Shown here one piece after another: positions 20,306-29,587 of a stretch of 64,000 nucleotides of DNA. The stretch covers positions 85,353-149,352 of the forward strand of contig JADKHC010000010.1 in NCBI GenBank assembly GCA_016721945.1, written 5' to 3'. How positions within the stretch are numbered: position 1 is the stretch's first letter; each line of letters opens with the position of its first letter. The notes below the pieces were generated by a model that worked only from the letters and a program-made list of their open reading frames with translations, did no database searches and was not told the origin of the DNA. Made by a program: the position numbers and the translations under genes. The DNA comes from Verrucomicrobiota bacterium. Lineage in GTDB: Bacteria > Verrucomicrobiota > Verrucomicrobiia > Opitutales > Opitutaceae.

Positions 20306-23300
20306 TCAGGTCTGCCTGTCGTGTCGCGGTGGATACGCGAGGGCGAAGTCCTCGGTTTCTGTCGTGAGGTTTGGGTTATAGGCGGGATCGTTTTCGAGTA
20401 GAGGCAACCAGCGCTGCCGGAGGACTTCGCGTTCGCGGGCGAAACGGGCCATTTTCTCCGGCGTATCTTCGTAGCCGCGCGTGGCGCTTTCGTGGTGATA
20501 GAGTTCGGCGAAAGGCGTCCAGAGATTACGATAACCAGCGGCATGCACCTTGAGGCAGAAATCGACGTCGTTGAGTGAAATGGCGAGGTTGGCTTCGTCG
20601 AGACCGCCGACCTGTTCGTAGGTTGATTTGCGAACGATGAGGCAGGCGCCGGTGACGGCGCTGTAGTTTTTGACGAGCCGGGCGTGGTTCATGTAGCCGG
20701 GCGTGCCGCGCTTGAGTCCTTTGAATGCGTGCCCTGCGTGACCCGCGATACCGAGAACAACGCCGGCGTGTTGCAGGGTGTTGTTGGGAAAATAGAGCAT
20801 GGGGCCGACGCAGCCAATTTCAGGGCGTGCGGCGTGCGAAACCAATTCTTCGAGCCAATCCGGCGTGATAACTTCGAGGTCGTTGTTGAGGAGGGCAACA
20901 AACTCGCCGCGTGCTTCACGGACAGCGGTGTTGTTGATCGCGGAGTAGTTGAAAGGGCCTGGATGCGAGAGGATTTGTACAGCGATGGCGCGGCCGTCGG
21001 GAGTGCGGCTGGCGTCAGGCTTGGCGATAGCTTGGAGGTAGGCGCAGGTTGCTGCGTCGTCTGAGCCGTTGTCGGCGATGGTGATTTCGAAATTCGAGTA
21101 GCTCGTTTTTTCGAGAATGCTTTCTACGCAGCGACGCAGGAAGGTGAGTCCGTTACGCGTGGGTATGATCAGGCTGACGAGCGGGGCGGGTGAGGGCAGG
21201 GCATGGCGGGCGCGCCAGTGATTGCCAGGTTGGTGGATGAGCTCGACCTTCTGATTGGTTCTTAAGAAATGTTCGGCGATGGCTTTTCGTGCAGCTTCGA
21301 CCACATACTCTTTTTCGCTGGTGGCGAGTGCGGTTGAGCCCGCGACGGCACGCCAGTGATAGAGGATTTTTGGGATATGTACGATTTGAGCAGGCGACGT
21401 TTGTTCGACGATGCGCAGTTGCAGATCCCAATCTTGGGCTCCGTCGAAGCCAGCGCGCCAGCCGCCGATTGAGCGCAGGGTTTCTGCGCAGCAAACGCTG
21501 AAGTGGCAGAGGTAATTATGCCCGATGAGCAGATCGGGCATCCAGTCGGGTTTGAAGAAGGGATCGAAGCGATTGCCGTCTTCGTCGATCTTGTCTTCGT
21601 CGGTGTAGATTAGTTGAAGATCGGGCTGGCGGTTGATGGCGTTGACGGCCTCGGCGAGTGCATGTGGGCGCAACTCATCGTCGTGATCGAGCAGGGCGAT
21701 GTATTCGCCGGTTGCGAGAGCGAGTGCAGAGTTGGAGGCGGCTGCGATGTGGCCGTTTTCTGTGCGGAAAGTTACACGGATACGATTATCGATGCGCTGA
21801 TAATGTTCCAAAAGCGGCCGGACGTGCGGGGCGCTGGATGCGTCGTCGGCGATGCATAATTCCCAGTGTGGGTAAATCTGCGTCCTGACTGAGTCGATGG
21901 CTTTGCGGAGGAACTTCTCTGGCGTATTGTGAGCGGGGAGGATGATCGAGAAGCGCGGTTGCAGCGCGAGTGCCAGAGTGTGGCGCGTTAAGTTCTCGAG
22001 TTTCTCTGGCGTGAGAATGTCGAATTCCTTTATCCAGTGGGCGTAGGTGCCGCGCTGGTTTTCGGCGGCTCCGTCATGCAGGTTCCGGCGGCAAAAGGCA
22101 TGCCAGACACCCGAAGAATCACAGGCTTCCAGCACGATCTTTTTAGCACCAGGCCTTAGTTCGACCTCGATGTTGAAACCGCAGCGTGCTGATTGAGGAT
22201 GGTTCGGGTAAACAGGGCTGACGTCCGGTCGCTCAATACAGCACACACCAGGATAAGTCTGGCCGTTAACTAGTGCGCGAATGGCGGTGATTTGCTGGGC
22301 GGTCTGAGGCAGGCACCAGCCACGGATTGTTAGCTGAGAGGTGGAGCAGCGCCACACAGTCGGAGCATCAATAAAGTAATGTTCTACTTGCAGCCGTTTC
22401 CCGAATACGCGCTGCCGAAGAGCACGCAGTTCTTGAGCAACGCGCCAGCCAGCATCTTTCCTGACGGTGGCTAGTTCGGTCTCGCGATGCCCCAAGAGGT
22501 TTTCCAGTCGGGTGATTCGTTGGGCCAGCTTTTCTACGGACGCGCTATTGGCAGCGAATTCGCGTTCCAGAAAAACACTCGTACGAAGAGCACCGGGTTG
22601 CGCTTTAGTCGCGATTTCCAGCAACTCATCCAACGCAGGTTGGGCATCCGGTCTCGCCAACTCTGCACCGTTGATTTCGTAGGCGAGTACGAGTTGGCGT
22701 AGCAAAGAATATGCTTTCTGCCACGCCTGTTCGTTATCTGCCGGAGAATTTTGCGCAGGAAGATCGCTGACGCATGCGGGGAGCGTAGAGAAGACGCGCC
22801 AGCGCCAGGCGTCGTCGAAGAAGAAATGGGTGCGGGCCGCGAATTCGTAGTCCAAGAGGCGTGCCTCGCCAGCCGTATTCACAAGGATGTTACGCGGGAT
22901 CAAATCGCCGTTGGTCCAGCGTGTGCGATGTGGTCCGGCCAGTGCTCCAGACCGAACCATTGGGAAGATCGAATCGAGCAGGAAACTGCGGTCGAAACCA
23001 TTGAAAAGAGGCAACGCGCAAACACGGGAGAAGAGATCTTCGAGTTCCTGCTCCGCTGCTTGGCTGGTGGAAGGAGTGAGCGTGGCTTCAAAAGCTGAGA
23101 CGATGCTTTGTGCGTGTTGACGTATCAGGCCTGTTTCCATGCGCCGTTCACGCCAGAGACGCTCAAGATCGCGACCGTCGAAATATTCGAAGACGATGCA
23201 TCCATTGCCCTCGTATTCGAAAGTGTGGAGAGGCTTGCAGGTGATGTTAGGGCAGGCGGCACTCAGTGCCTTGGCTCTTTCTTCGAGTTGTTTGATCTCC

Positions 23301-23515
23301 TGTCCCAAGGTGAGCACAAAACGAGGTTTCTCATCGAGCAGAACGCGGAAGCTTTGCCTTTTCTTGAAGTCCAGTCGCAGGGGGTTGCCTGCGATCTGTT
23401 CCAACTTAAGATTAACCAGTGATTCTTGAACACCGGCCTTGTTCAACTCCTGCCGAATTAACTCGGATGGGGGAGGCGTGGAGGTCGTCGATGCAGGGGC
23501 GTACTTTCGGTTCAT
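20306..23515 (-). CDS. Kinase-like/GT2/GT2 fusion glycosyltransferase
   Basis: This 1069-residue protein is the first gene of the minus-strand operon. Residues about 40-250 resemble an aminoglycoside-phosphotransferase/lipopolysaccharide-kinase-like domain with catalytic-loop NGDLIPRNILV (Asn in place of the usual His) and LLDYEFA. A short coiled coil lies at about 325-370, and a beta-rich domain with QLTIRGWCLP at about 390-470. Two GT2 domains follow: one from RFSIILPAHNTPEKFL with LLDHDDE (about 520-750), the other from PLVSLIIPTRNGLTFL with LLNNDLEVI and the YxxxG-type SATRGYED end (about 775-1035). Such tandem GT2 proteins extend surface glycans. The kinase-like domain may phosphorylate a glycan or only bind it. 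There is no membrane anchor. Confidence 0.85.
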   Translation of the reverse strand: MNRKYAPASTTSTPPPSELIRQELNKAGVQESLVNLKLEQIAGNPLRLDFKKRQSFRVLLDEKPRFVLTLGQEIKQLEERAKALSAACPNITCKPLHTFEYEGNGCIVFEYFDGRDLERLWRERRMETGLIRQHAQSIVSAFEATLTPSTSQAAEQELEDLFSRVCALPLFNGFDRSFLLDSIFPMVRSGALAGPHRTRWTNGDLIPRNILVNTAGEARLLDYEFAARTHFFFDDAWRWRVFSTLPACVSDLPAQNSPADNEQAWQKAYSLLRQLVLAYEINGAELARPDAQPALDELLEIATKAQPGALRTSVFLEREFAANSASVEKLAQRITRLENLLGHRETELATVRKDAGWRVAQELRALRQRVFGKRLQVEHYFIDAPTVWRCSTSQLTIRGWCLPQTAQQITAIRALVNGQTYPGVCCIERPDVSPVYPNHPQSARCGFNIEVELRPGAKKIVLEACDSSGVWHAFCRRNLHDGAAENQRGTYAHWIKEFDILTPEKLENLTRHTLALALQPRFSIILPAHNTPEKFLRKAIDSVRTQIYPHWELCIADDASSAPHVRPLLEHYQRIDNRIRVTFRTENGHIAAASNSALALATGEYIALLDHDDELRPHALAEAVNAINRQPDLQLIYTDEDKIDEDGNRFDPFFKPDWMPDLLIGHNYLCHFSVCCAETLRSIGGWRAGFDGAQDWDLQLRIVEQTSPAQIVHIPKILYHWRAVAGSTALATSEKEYVVEAARKAIAEHFLRTNQKVELIHQPGNHWRARHALPSPAPLVSLIIPTRNGLTFLRRCVESILEKTSYSNFEITIADNGSDDAATCAYLQAIAKPDASRTPDGRAIAVQILSHPGPFNYSAINNTAVREARGEFVALLNNDLEVITPDWLEELVSHAARPEIGCVGPMLYFPNNTLQHAGVVLGIAGHAGHAFKGLKRGTPGYMNHARLVKNYSAVTGACLIVRKSTYEQVGGLDEANLAISLNDVDFCLKVHAAGYRNLWTPFAELYHHESATRGYEDTPEKMARFAREREVLRQRWLPLLENDPAYNPNLTTETEDFALAYPPRHDRQT

Positions 23516-23702
23516 GGCTTGCTCCGAAAGCTGACTGCGCGAGGGAAGTTTGTTGGGATGCAGGCCATTGAAAAATTAGCCAAAGATTTGGCTGCTGGGC
23601 AGACCAACGCAAGACGCCTTTACGCTACTAGTTCTAGAGGTGGTTTGACGTAGCATTACTCTGTGGCTTGGTTGTTGATGTAGATCCCGCATAATCCCCG
23701 AA

Positions 23703-24671
23703 ATGAGATTCCACGCTCAACCCACAAAGCAACTTTTTCAGAAGAGGCACCTGCTTTTCTTGCTTGGCATTTTCGCATCGTTGGCGGTGCTGATTGGCAT
23801 CGGTGGTTGCGCACGACCTCAGTCGGCTCGCTGGACGATGATCAATGTGGTGGGCGCATCGAAACAGGCTGACTGCCACCTGCTAGAGCTGCCGGGCGGT
23901 GTGCGCGTCATGATCGATGTGGCCGAGGGGCACGATGCTGGCGGTGCAGCACTGGCGTATTTGAAGGCCCAAAAAATCAAGCACCTCGATCTCGTTGTGC
24001 TCAGCCATTTTCACTGGGACCACTACGGAAAGTTCCTCGATATCATCAAAGCCGGTATCACGGTTGATCGAGTGGCCATAAATTTGCCGGGCTCGCGTGA
24101 GATCGCTGACGTGGAAAAACCCTGGGGTTGCAACTGGGAAGACGTGCAATCCGTGCTGCGTTTCCTCGCTGATCGTCGCATCCCGTATTTTACGCCACGC
24201 ATTGGCGAACGGTTGATCGAAATCAAACGCGGCAACGTGCTCACCGCGCTCGATGTGGTTTGTCTCTATGACGGGGTTAATACGCCGGTTGGAAAAACTG
24301 ATATGAACGACACGAGCATCATCCTGCGGCTGACGCATGGAACCACGCGGGCGCTGTTTACTGGCGATCTCAATGCGAGACTGGGTGCCTGGCTGGCAAC
24401 GAGTGATTTCGATCTGAAAGCCGATGTGCTCAAAGTACCTCACCACGGCACGGAGGGACTGGCACCCAATGAATTTTTTGCCAAGGTTGATCCTAAGGTC
24501 GCGCTAGTGACGTCGCCGAAAGAGCTCTGGTTTTCGCTGCGCAGCAAACGTACGCGGGACTTTTTGGCCGAGCGCAAGGTTCCGGCCTACGTCAGTGGTA
24601 TCTGTGGAACGGTTAAGGTCGAAATGGATGCTCTGGGTTATCGCGTCATTCCCGAAAATCCATTGCCGTGA
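23703..24671 (+). CDS. ComEC/Rec2-type metallo-beta-lactamase-fold lipoprotein
   Basis: The 322-residue protein has a hydrophobic N-terminal segment and a lipobox-like LIGIGGC, so it is probably an inner- or outer-membrane lipoprotein. The metal-binding motif SHFHWDHYG (HxHxDH) is followed by DTSIILRL, FTGDLN and PHHGTEG, the set found in the beta-lactamase domain of ComEC/Rec2 proteins. Here that domain stands alone, without the ComEC channel helices. Members of this fold hydrolyse nucleic acids or phosphoesters, but the substrate is unknown. It stands 187 bases from the divergent GT2 fusion gene. Confidence 0.85.
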   Translation: MRFHAQPTKQLFQKRHLLFLLGIFASLAVLIGIGGCARPQSARWTMINVVGASKQADCHLLELPGGVRVMIDVAEGHDAGGAALAYLKAQKIKHLDLVVLSHFHWDHYGKFLDIIKAGITVDRVAINLPGSREIADVEKPWGCNWEDVQSVLRFLADRRIPYFTPRIGERLIEIKRGNVLTALDVVCLYDGVNTPVGKTDMNDTSIILRLTHGTTRALFTGDLNARLGAWLATSDFDLKADVLKVPHHGTEGLAPNEFFAKVDPKVALVTSPKELWFSLRSKRTRDFLAERKVPAYVSGICGTVKVEMDALGYRVIPENPLP

Positions 24672-24731
24672 CGGTCTGCCCTGCGAGGATGCAATAGAGG
24701 CATGACCTCCAGCGTGGAGTGGTGTTTAGAG

Positions 24732-24807
24732 GGTGGAGCCCGATGTCCTCATCGGGCTTGATCGGAGCCGCTCTCAACCCAGCCCGTTTGGGACAACGGG
24801 CTCCACC
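24732..24807. repeat. Composite palindrome with paired hairpins
   Basis: GGTGGAGCCCG (24732-24742) is perfectly inverted at 24797-24807. Within it lie two further perfect hairpins: AGCCCGATG/CATCGGGCT (24737-24758) and AGCCCGTT/AACGGGCT (24781-24802). The unit is like a REPIN with two REP-type halves, unrelated in sequence to the GTAGGAGC family. It occupies the gap between two plus-strand genes. No second copy was seen in this window. Confidence 0.75.
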
Positions 24808-24915
24808 TCCCCAACTGGATCGTTCCGACTGAGGCCGCCCAGAAGCGGATACGGCCGACTTGTCGGAAAGATTTGCTTCGGTGCGGCCGGTCCGCGTTAA
24901 ACTCCGGAGAATTTC

Positions 24916-25713
24916 ATGACCGATCCTTTTCAGCCGACCTGGTTGCGTGCCTTAGTGGTAGTGATTGTTGCGACCGCTTCGTATTTTATCCCTCAGCAGA
25001 TTCCGCTGGAATACTACCCGCTCAATAATCCATCGAGCGGTTTGCAATATCTGGAAATTACCTGTGCCGCCAACGTCAACGGGGAGACTCAGATCTATTT
25101 GAATTTTGGCCGGGGTTTCAACGAGCTCGATAAAATCCAGTTGCCGATTGGCCCGAGCGAGATGGCGTTTACTTACACGTTTCCGCTGCTGGATGCGCCG
25201 TTGATCGGCTTACGTATCGATCCGTTTATGAAGGGCGCGGGCGAGCTCACGATCACGAATTTTCGGATCATCAATCGTCGCGAGGAAGAGCGCTGTCGGT
25301 TCAGCAAAGAAAGTTTTATTTCGCTCAATCAGATCGACAGCATTGTCCCGCTGGAGAAGGGGTGGAAGCTCGTCATGAAGGAGACCGCAACCGATCCCAA
25401 CGCCCAAGTGCGCCTCCCGCATCCAATCGTGCCGGAGGGTATGAATGAGCGCAACCTGAAGCGTTGTCTGCTCTCGACGGGCTATCTAGCGATGATGCTT
25501 TGGATCATCTTACTCGCGGTCTATTTTGCGCTCCGGCTTTTTCCCAATTGGCGCACAGCGATGCGGGCCTGTGCGTTTCTGCTCTTTATGGCTGCGGCTT
25601 TCTCGATCGTGGGTAATCGCGGTTTGATCAAAAACTCGCGTTATTATGCGAAAAAGGCAGAGCGGATCGAGGCTCAGGCGAAGAAAGAGCCAATAAAAAA
25701 GGCCAGTGAATAA
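24916..25713 (+). CDS. Uncharacterised membrane protein with periplasmic beta domain
   Basis: The family was not recognised. Of 265 residues, about 12-30 form a membrane segment, about 35-185 a soluble domain rich in beta strands (including LQYLEITCAANVNGETQIYLNF), and about 195-215 and 220-245 two more hydrophobic stretches. The C-terminus is rich in Lys, Glu and Ala. The strand pattern resembles a carbohydrate-binding or jelly-roll module, as seen in the periplasmic loops of bacterial glycan-polymerising membrane proteins. A GGAG stretch lies before the ATG. It sits between the beta-lactamase-fold lipoprotein and the convergent Wzz-like gene, so a surface-glycan role is possible. Confidence 0.6.
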   Translation: MTDPFQPTWLRALVVVIVATASYFIPQQIPLEYYPLNNPSSGLQYLEITCAANVNGETQIYLNFGRGFNELDKIQLPIGPSEMAFTYTFPLLDAPLIGLRIDPFMKGAGELTITNFRIINRREEERCRFSKESFISLNQIDSIVPLEKGWKLVMKETATDPNAQVRLPHPIVPEGMNERNLKRCLLSTGYLAMMLWIILLAVYFALRLFPNWRTAMRACAFLLFMAAAFSIVGNRGLIKNSRYYAKKAERIEAQAKKEPIKKASE

Positions 25714-25724
25714 GGCTGGCCTTT
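25693..25724 (-). terminator. Rho-independent terminator of the Wzz-like gene
   Basis: AAAGGCCAG (25698-25706) and CTGGCCTTT (25716-25724) form a perfect 9-bp stem around TGAATAAGG. On the minus strand the stem runs into TTTTTTATT. It lies about 44 bases after the Wzz-like stop, and it overlaps the stop codon of the convergent gene 24916-25713. The plus-strand side has only TTT, so it may also end that gene weakly. Confidence 0.75.
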
Positions 25725-25767
25725 GAGCTCTGAATTTAGTCAGAGGAGTTTACTGGATAGAAAGCGG

Positions 25768-27213
25768 TTAGGCGACCGACTTGTTGCGGCCGATGTAGAC
25801 CCCCAGCAGGCTTAACCCTGCGCCAGCGGCAAAGCCGAGGAACAGGCCAACTACGCTTGGCAGCATGAGCGGCTTGATACCAGTACCGGCTGTCCGAATC
25901 GAATCACTGACGCGGATGGCATCGCCAAATTGCTGACGGGAAAAATCCACGTGGGTTTTCTTGATGTTTGAAATCAACTCCTGATACGCGGCATCCAAGG
26001 TCTTGGTTGATTTCTGAACTTCGGCGATAATGGCGGATTGATCGCTGAGGTTTTCCTTGCTGAACGACTTCATGTTCTCGATCTGCTCAAGAACCAGGCT
26101 TTTGTCGGCTTGTACTTGTTTGACCTTCAAGCCGGCCTCAAGCGCGCGGCGGACAAGAAAACTATAGGAATCGTTGGCCAGCAGAGAATCAATCATGCCT
26201 TGATCTAGCACGGTGGCATTAGCGCGAGATTGGGAGACTTGAGATTTTACTCCTAGGACGTAGTTTTGATCACGGTTCTGGGTTTGCTTCAAGAGTTCCT
26301 TAACCACCAGTTCTCCATCCATTGCACGACGTTCTTCGTCGTTCAGCAGGCGCAGCGCATCGTTCATTTTGACCAGAGCGATCTTGCGGTTGCGAGAGAG
26401 GCCATTCTGGTGGATCAAGCCCAACGTTTCATTTAGGTGGATTTGCGAAAACAGTTGGGTTTGCCGGAGTAGTTCGCTGAAGGTCAGATTGGTGGTGGAA
26501 GAGCGGAACAGTTTAGCTTCCGTGGATTGCTGGGTGAGGTAGGTGGTGATCGCGTGCATCTCTTTATCGAAGACTGATTCGTAGTCGGGGTAGTCGGCAT
26601 CTTTCAGCACGGTAAATGCGTTGCCGAAGGTGAGCGGGATATCGGCGTAAGTACGGCGGAAGTTTTCGCGATAAACGTTTACAATCTCGCCCAAGAGCTG
26701 CTGGCGTTCGACGCTGCTTAAGGCGAACTTGCGCGGTATTGACAACGTAATGGTGTATTCATCGGGCACGTACGCTGGCGGTGTTTGGCCTGCCGCGCGA
26801 AGACGGTCGCGGTCCTTGATGATATTCGGCGGAACGATTCCTTCGATGGACAATGCTGCTCGGATTTTGCTCTGGAATTCCGATGAAGCATCCAGGCCGC
26901 GACGCTTGAGTGCTTCGACGACAACGTCCGGTGAGCGAAGATCGTCGGCTTGAAATTTCGACTTGTCGGGGTACTCGCCTTTTTCAAATCCGGGGAAGGC
27001 GAAGCTCACACGGGTTGAGGTTGAGACAGTCTGGAACGGGCTGTAGATCAGGAAGCCGGTGGTTGCCAGTGCGAGCCCGAGTAGAGCCAGGCCGAGAATC
27101 TGGGGCAGTCCGCGCATGAGACGTGCGAAAAGATCACGTAGATCGATCGCGTCGTCAGGCATTTGGTCGCCCGTTTCTGAGTGCTGTTCCCTGTATTCGC
27201 CCGAGGTGGTCAT
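25768..27213 (-). CDS. Wzz-like chain-length determinant
   Basis: The 481-residue protein has two membrane helices enclosing a long helical periplasmic region. The first is at about 38-58 (LGLALLGLALATTGFLIY), the second at about 450-475 (VVGLFLGFAAGAGLSLLGVY). This is the polysaccharide co-polymerase architecture of Wzz/chain-length-determinant proteins, which set the length of surface polysaccharides. No tyrosine-kinase domain or Walker motif is present at the C-terminus, so it is not a BY-kinase. The C-terminal tail is very short. It is followed by a terminator and read divergently from rlmF. Confidence 0.82.
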   Translation of the reverse strand: MTTSGEYREQHSETGDQMPDDAIDLRDLFARLMRGLPQILGLALLGLALATTGFLIYSPFQTVSTSTRVSFAFPGFEKGEYPDKSKFQADDLRSPDVVVEALKRRGLDASSEFQSKIRAALSIEGIVPPNIIKDRDRLRAAGQTPPAYVPDEYTITLSIPRKFALSSVERQQLLGEIVNVYRENFRRTYADIPLTFGNAFTVLKDADYPDYESVFDKEMHAITTYLTQQSTEAKLFRSSTTNLTFSELLRQTQLFSQIHLNETLGLIHQNGLSRNRKIALVKMNDALRLLNDEERRAMDGELVVKELLKQTQNRDQNYVLGVKSQVSQSRANATVLDQGMIDSLLANDSYSFLVRRALEAGLKVKQVQADKSLVLEQIENMKSFSKENLSDQSAIIAEVQKSTKTLDAAYQELISNIKKTHVDFSRQQFGDAIRVSDSIRTAGTGIKPLMLPSVVGLFLGFAAGAGLSLLGVYIGRNKSVA

Positions 27214-27388
27214 GGATGTGTAGAATAGAAGTTTGGAGCAAAAACCAGTTTCCCGGTTGGAGGCAATGGAATATGTGTTCGCCCAGACGCTGTAGGCCGA
27301 GTGTTAGGATTGGCCTTTGTGCTGATTCTCACACTATCAGGGCAGACTGAAAACCACGCCCAAAAAGACGAATCACACGAAAGGGGAA

Positions 27389-28324
27389 TTGCATCCGCGC
27401 AATCTGCATCGAGCGCCGTACGATTTCCCGCAGCTAATCAAGAGCTGTCCGGAGCTGAAGCAATTCGTGAGACCGCATCCGATTGGGGGCGAGACCATCG
27501 ATTTCGCGGATCCCGAGGCGGTCAAGACGCTCAACCGGGCGTTGCTGAAATTTCACTACGGCGTTGTGCATTGGGATATTCCGAATGGTTGTCTTTGTCC
27601 GCCGATTCCAAGCCGGGCCGACTATTTGCACTATGCGGCCGATCTGTTGGCTGAAGGCTTTAAGAGTGTGATTCCGCGCGGACCAGCGGTGAAGGTTCTT
27701 GATATTGGTGTTGGGGCAAACTGCATCTATCCACTTATCGGCACGCACGAATACGGCTGGCGCTTTGTGGGTACCGACATTGATCGCGAATCGGTGAAAT
27801 GGGCGAACCAGCTCGTAGTCGCCAATCCAGTTCATGGGAAGAAGGTCGAATGCCGGTTTCAGCCTTCCCCGGATTCGGTTTTCAAGAACATCGTTAAACC
27901 GGGCGAGCAGTTCGCTCTCTCAATTAGCAACCCGCCATTTCATGCTTCTCCCGCCGAAGCGTCGGCAGGAACGTTGCGAAAACTCAAAAATCTGGGTGGT
28001 GGGAAACCGCCCAAAACGATTTTGAACTTCGGCGGTCAGAGCAACGAACTGTGGTGTCAGGGTGGCGAAGTTGCGTTTATCCAGCGCATGATTGTCGAGA
28101 GTGCGGCCCGGCCAAAGTTGTGCGTTTGGTTCACGACACTGGTTTCGAAGCAGGGCAGCTTGCCCGCGATCTATCGCGAACTAAGCAGAATCGGCCCGGT
28201 CGATTTTCGCACGATAGTCATGTTCGCCGGCCAGAAACAGAGCCGCATTGTTGCCTGGACGTTTTCTTTCGCCTTCAGAGCGACCCCATCAGATCCAACA
28301 GTGACTCGCCTGCAAAAAGGTTGA
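27389..28324 (+). CDS. rlmF: rRNA (adenine-N6)-methyltransferase RlmF
   Basis: The 311-residue protein matches RlmF/YbiN, which methylates adenine 1618 of 23S rRNA. The N-terminus reads HPRNLHRAPYDFPQL; the SAM-binding region is VLDIGVGANCIYPLIG; the catalytic site is SNPPFHAS. E. coli RlmF is about 308 residues. The start is TTG 27389. A longer in-frame start at CTG 27347 would add a basic segment KTTPKKTNHTKGE, similar to the basic N-terminus of other RlmF proteins, so the true start may be upstream. The gene runs into the acyltransferase gene 51 bases later. Confidence 0.93.
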   Translation: MHPRNLHRAPYDFPQLIKSCPELKQFVRPHPIGGETIDFADPEAVKTLNRALLKFHYGVVHWDIPNGCLCPPIPSRADYLHYAADLLAEGFKSVIPRGPAVKVLDIGVGANCIYPLIGTHEYGWRFVGTDIDRESVKWANQLVVANPVHGKKVECRFQPSPDSVFKNIVKPGEQFALSISNPPFHASPAEASAGTLRKLKNLGGGKPPKTILNFGGQSNELWCQGGEVAFIQRMIVESAARPKLCVWFTTLVSKQGSLPAIYRELSRIGPVDFRTIVMFAGQKQSRIVAWTFSFAFRATPSDPTVTRLQKG

Positions 28325-28375
28325 TGTATCAAGTAAAAGATTGACACGTAAACTAAAGTCGGACTGTTTTCCCGC

Positions 28376-29587
28376 ATGCAACCTGTCGTCTTCGCCAAAC
28401 CCTACAAATTCATCCCGCCACGCAGAGGAGTTTTTTGGCCGTCGCTCCTTCGACCGTTTCAACCGCGACTGCTGCGTAGCCATGGAGTGGTGAAGGTGGA
28501 GTATCGCGGCCTGGAGCGCTTGCGTGCGTCGGTGGCGGCGGGGCATGGCATGATGCTGGCACCGAACCATTGTCGGCCTTGCGATCCGTTCGTTGTGGCT
28601 GGATTGGGTTACCAAGTCGGACGTCCGGTACACATCATGGCGAGTGCGCATCTTTTCATGCAGGGACGCTTGCAGCGTTTTCTGCTGAGACGCGCGGGGG
28701 CTTTCAGTATTTACCGGGAGGGAATGGATCGGGAGGCGTTGAAGTGTGCGATTCAGATCACGGCGGAAGCGAAACGGCCGCTGGTGCTTTTCCCCGAAGG
28801 TGTGATTTCGCGGCATAATGACCGCCTGAATCCTTTGATGGAAGGCACGGCGATGATCGCACGCAGCGCGGCGAAACAACGGGCGGCCGCTGGCGGTGGC
28901 CGCGTGGTCGTTCATCCAGTTGCAGTTCGTTACGTGTTCGATGGCGATGTTGAGGCGACGGTGGGCCCGATGATGGCGGATATCGAGCATCGCCTGACGT
29001 GGAAGACGCAGAGCGGACTGCCGCTCGTTGAGCGTATAGCTAAGATCGGTGTGGCGTTGTTGGCGTTGAAGGAGACTGAGTTTCTTGGTGCTCCACAAAC
29101 TGGAGATTTGAGCGGACGTATTCAGCGGCTCATAGATCATCTTCTTTGTCCGATTGAGGAACAATGGATCAAAGGCCGCCGTGAAACCGGTGTGGTCGCG
29201 CGGGTGAAGGCATTGCGCAGTGCTCTCGTGCCAGACCTGGTAGCTGGTTCGTTAGCCGAGACAGAAACAGCAAAACGGTGGGATCTGCTCTCACGACTCT
29301 ACCTTGCGCAACAACTCGCATTTTATCCTGCGGGATACTTCCGGCCTGAGCCGACGCCTGAGCGTATTCTCGAAACCGTCGAGCGTTTTGAAGAGGATAT
29401 GACGGATAAGGTGCGAACGGTTTCGCCGATTCGGGCCTTGGTCGACGTGGGCGAGGCAATCGAAGTCAGTCCTGAGCGTGTGCGTGGGGCTGAGGGCGAT
29501 CCGCTTATGCTCGGGATTCAGACGAGTCTTGAAGCGATGCTCGCGTCATCGTTGGTTGAACGTCATCGTGGAGCAGTCTTACAATGA
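28376..29587 (+). CDS. PlsC-type phospholipid acyltransferase
   Basis: The 403-residue protein has the glycerolipid acyltransferase block NHCRPCDPFVV, equivalent to the NHxxxxD catalytic pair, and the FPEGVIS acceptor-binding block. It lacks strong membrane segments, but it has a basic N-terminus (KPYKFIPPRRGVFW) that may associate with membranes. The region beyond about residue 230 is an extra domain of helical character not found in classical PlsC (about 240 residues). The product is likely phosphatidic acid or a modified lysolipid. The next gene overlaps it by 4 bases, so the two are coupled and may act in one lipid pathway. Confidence 0.88.
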   Translation: MQPVVFAKPYKFIPPRRGVFWPSLLRPFQPRLLRSHGVVKVEYRGLERLRASVAAGHGMMLAPNHCRPCDPFVVAGLGYQVGRPVHIMASAHLFMQGRLQRFLLRRAGAFSIYREGMDREALKCAIQITAEAKRPLVLFPEGVISRHNDRLNPLMEGTAMIARSAAKQRAAAGGGRVVVHPVAVRYVFDGDVEATVGPMMADIEHRLTWKTQSGLPLVERIAKIGVALLALKETEFLGAPQTGDLSGRIQRLIDHLLCPIEEQWIKGRRETGVVARVKALRSALVPDLVAGSLAETETAKRWDLLSRLYLAQQLAFYPAGYFRPEPTPERILETVERFEEDMTDKVRTVSPIRALVDVGEAIEVSPERVRGAEGDPLMLGIQTSLEAMLASSLVERHRGAVLQ

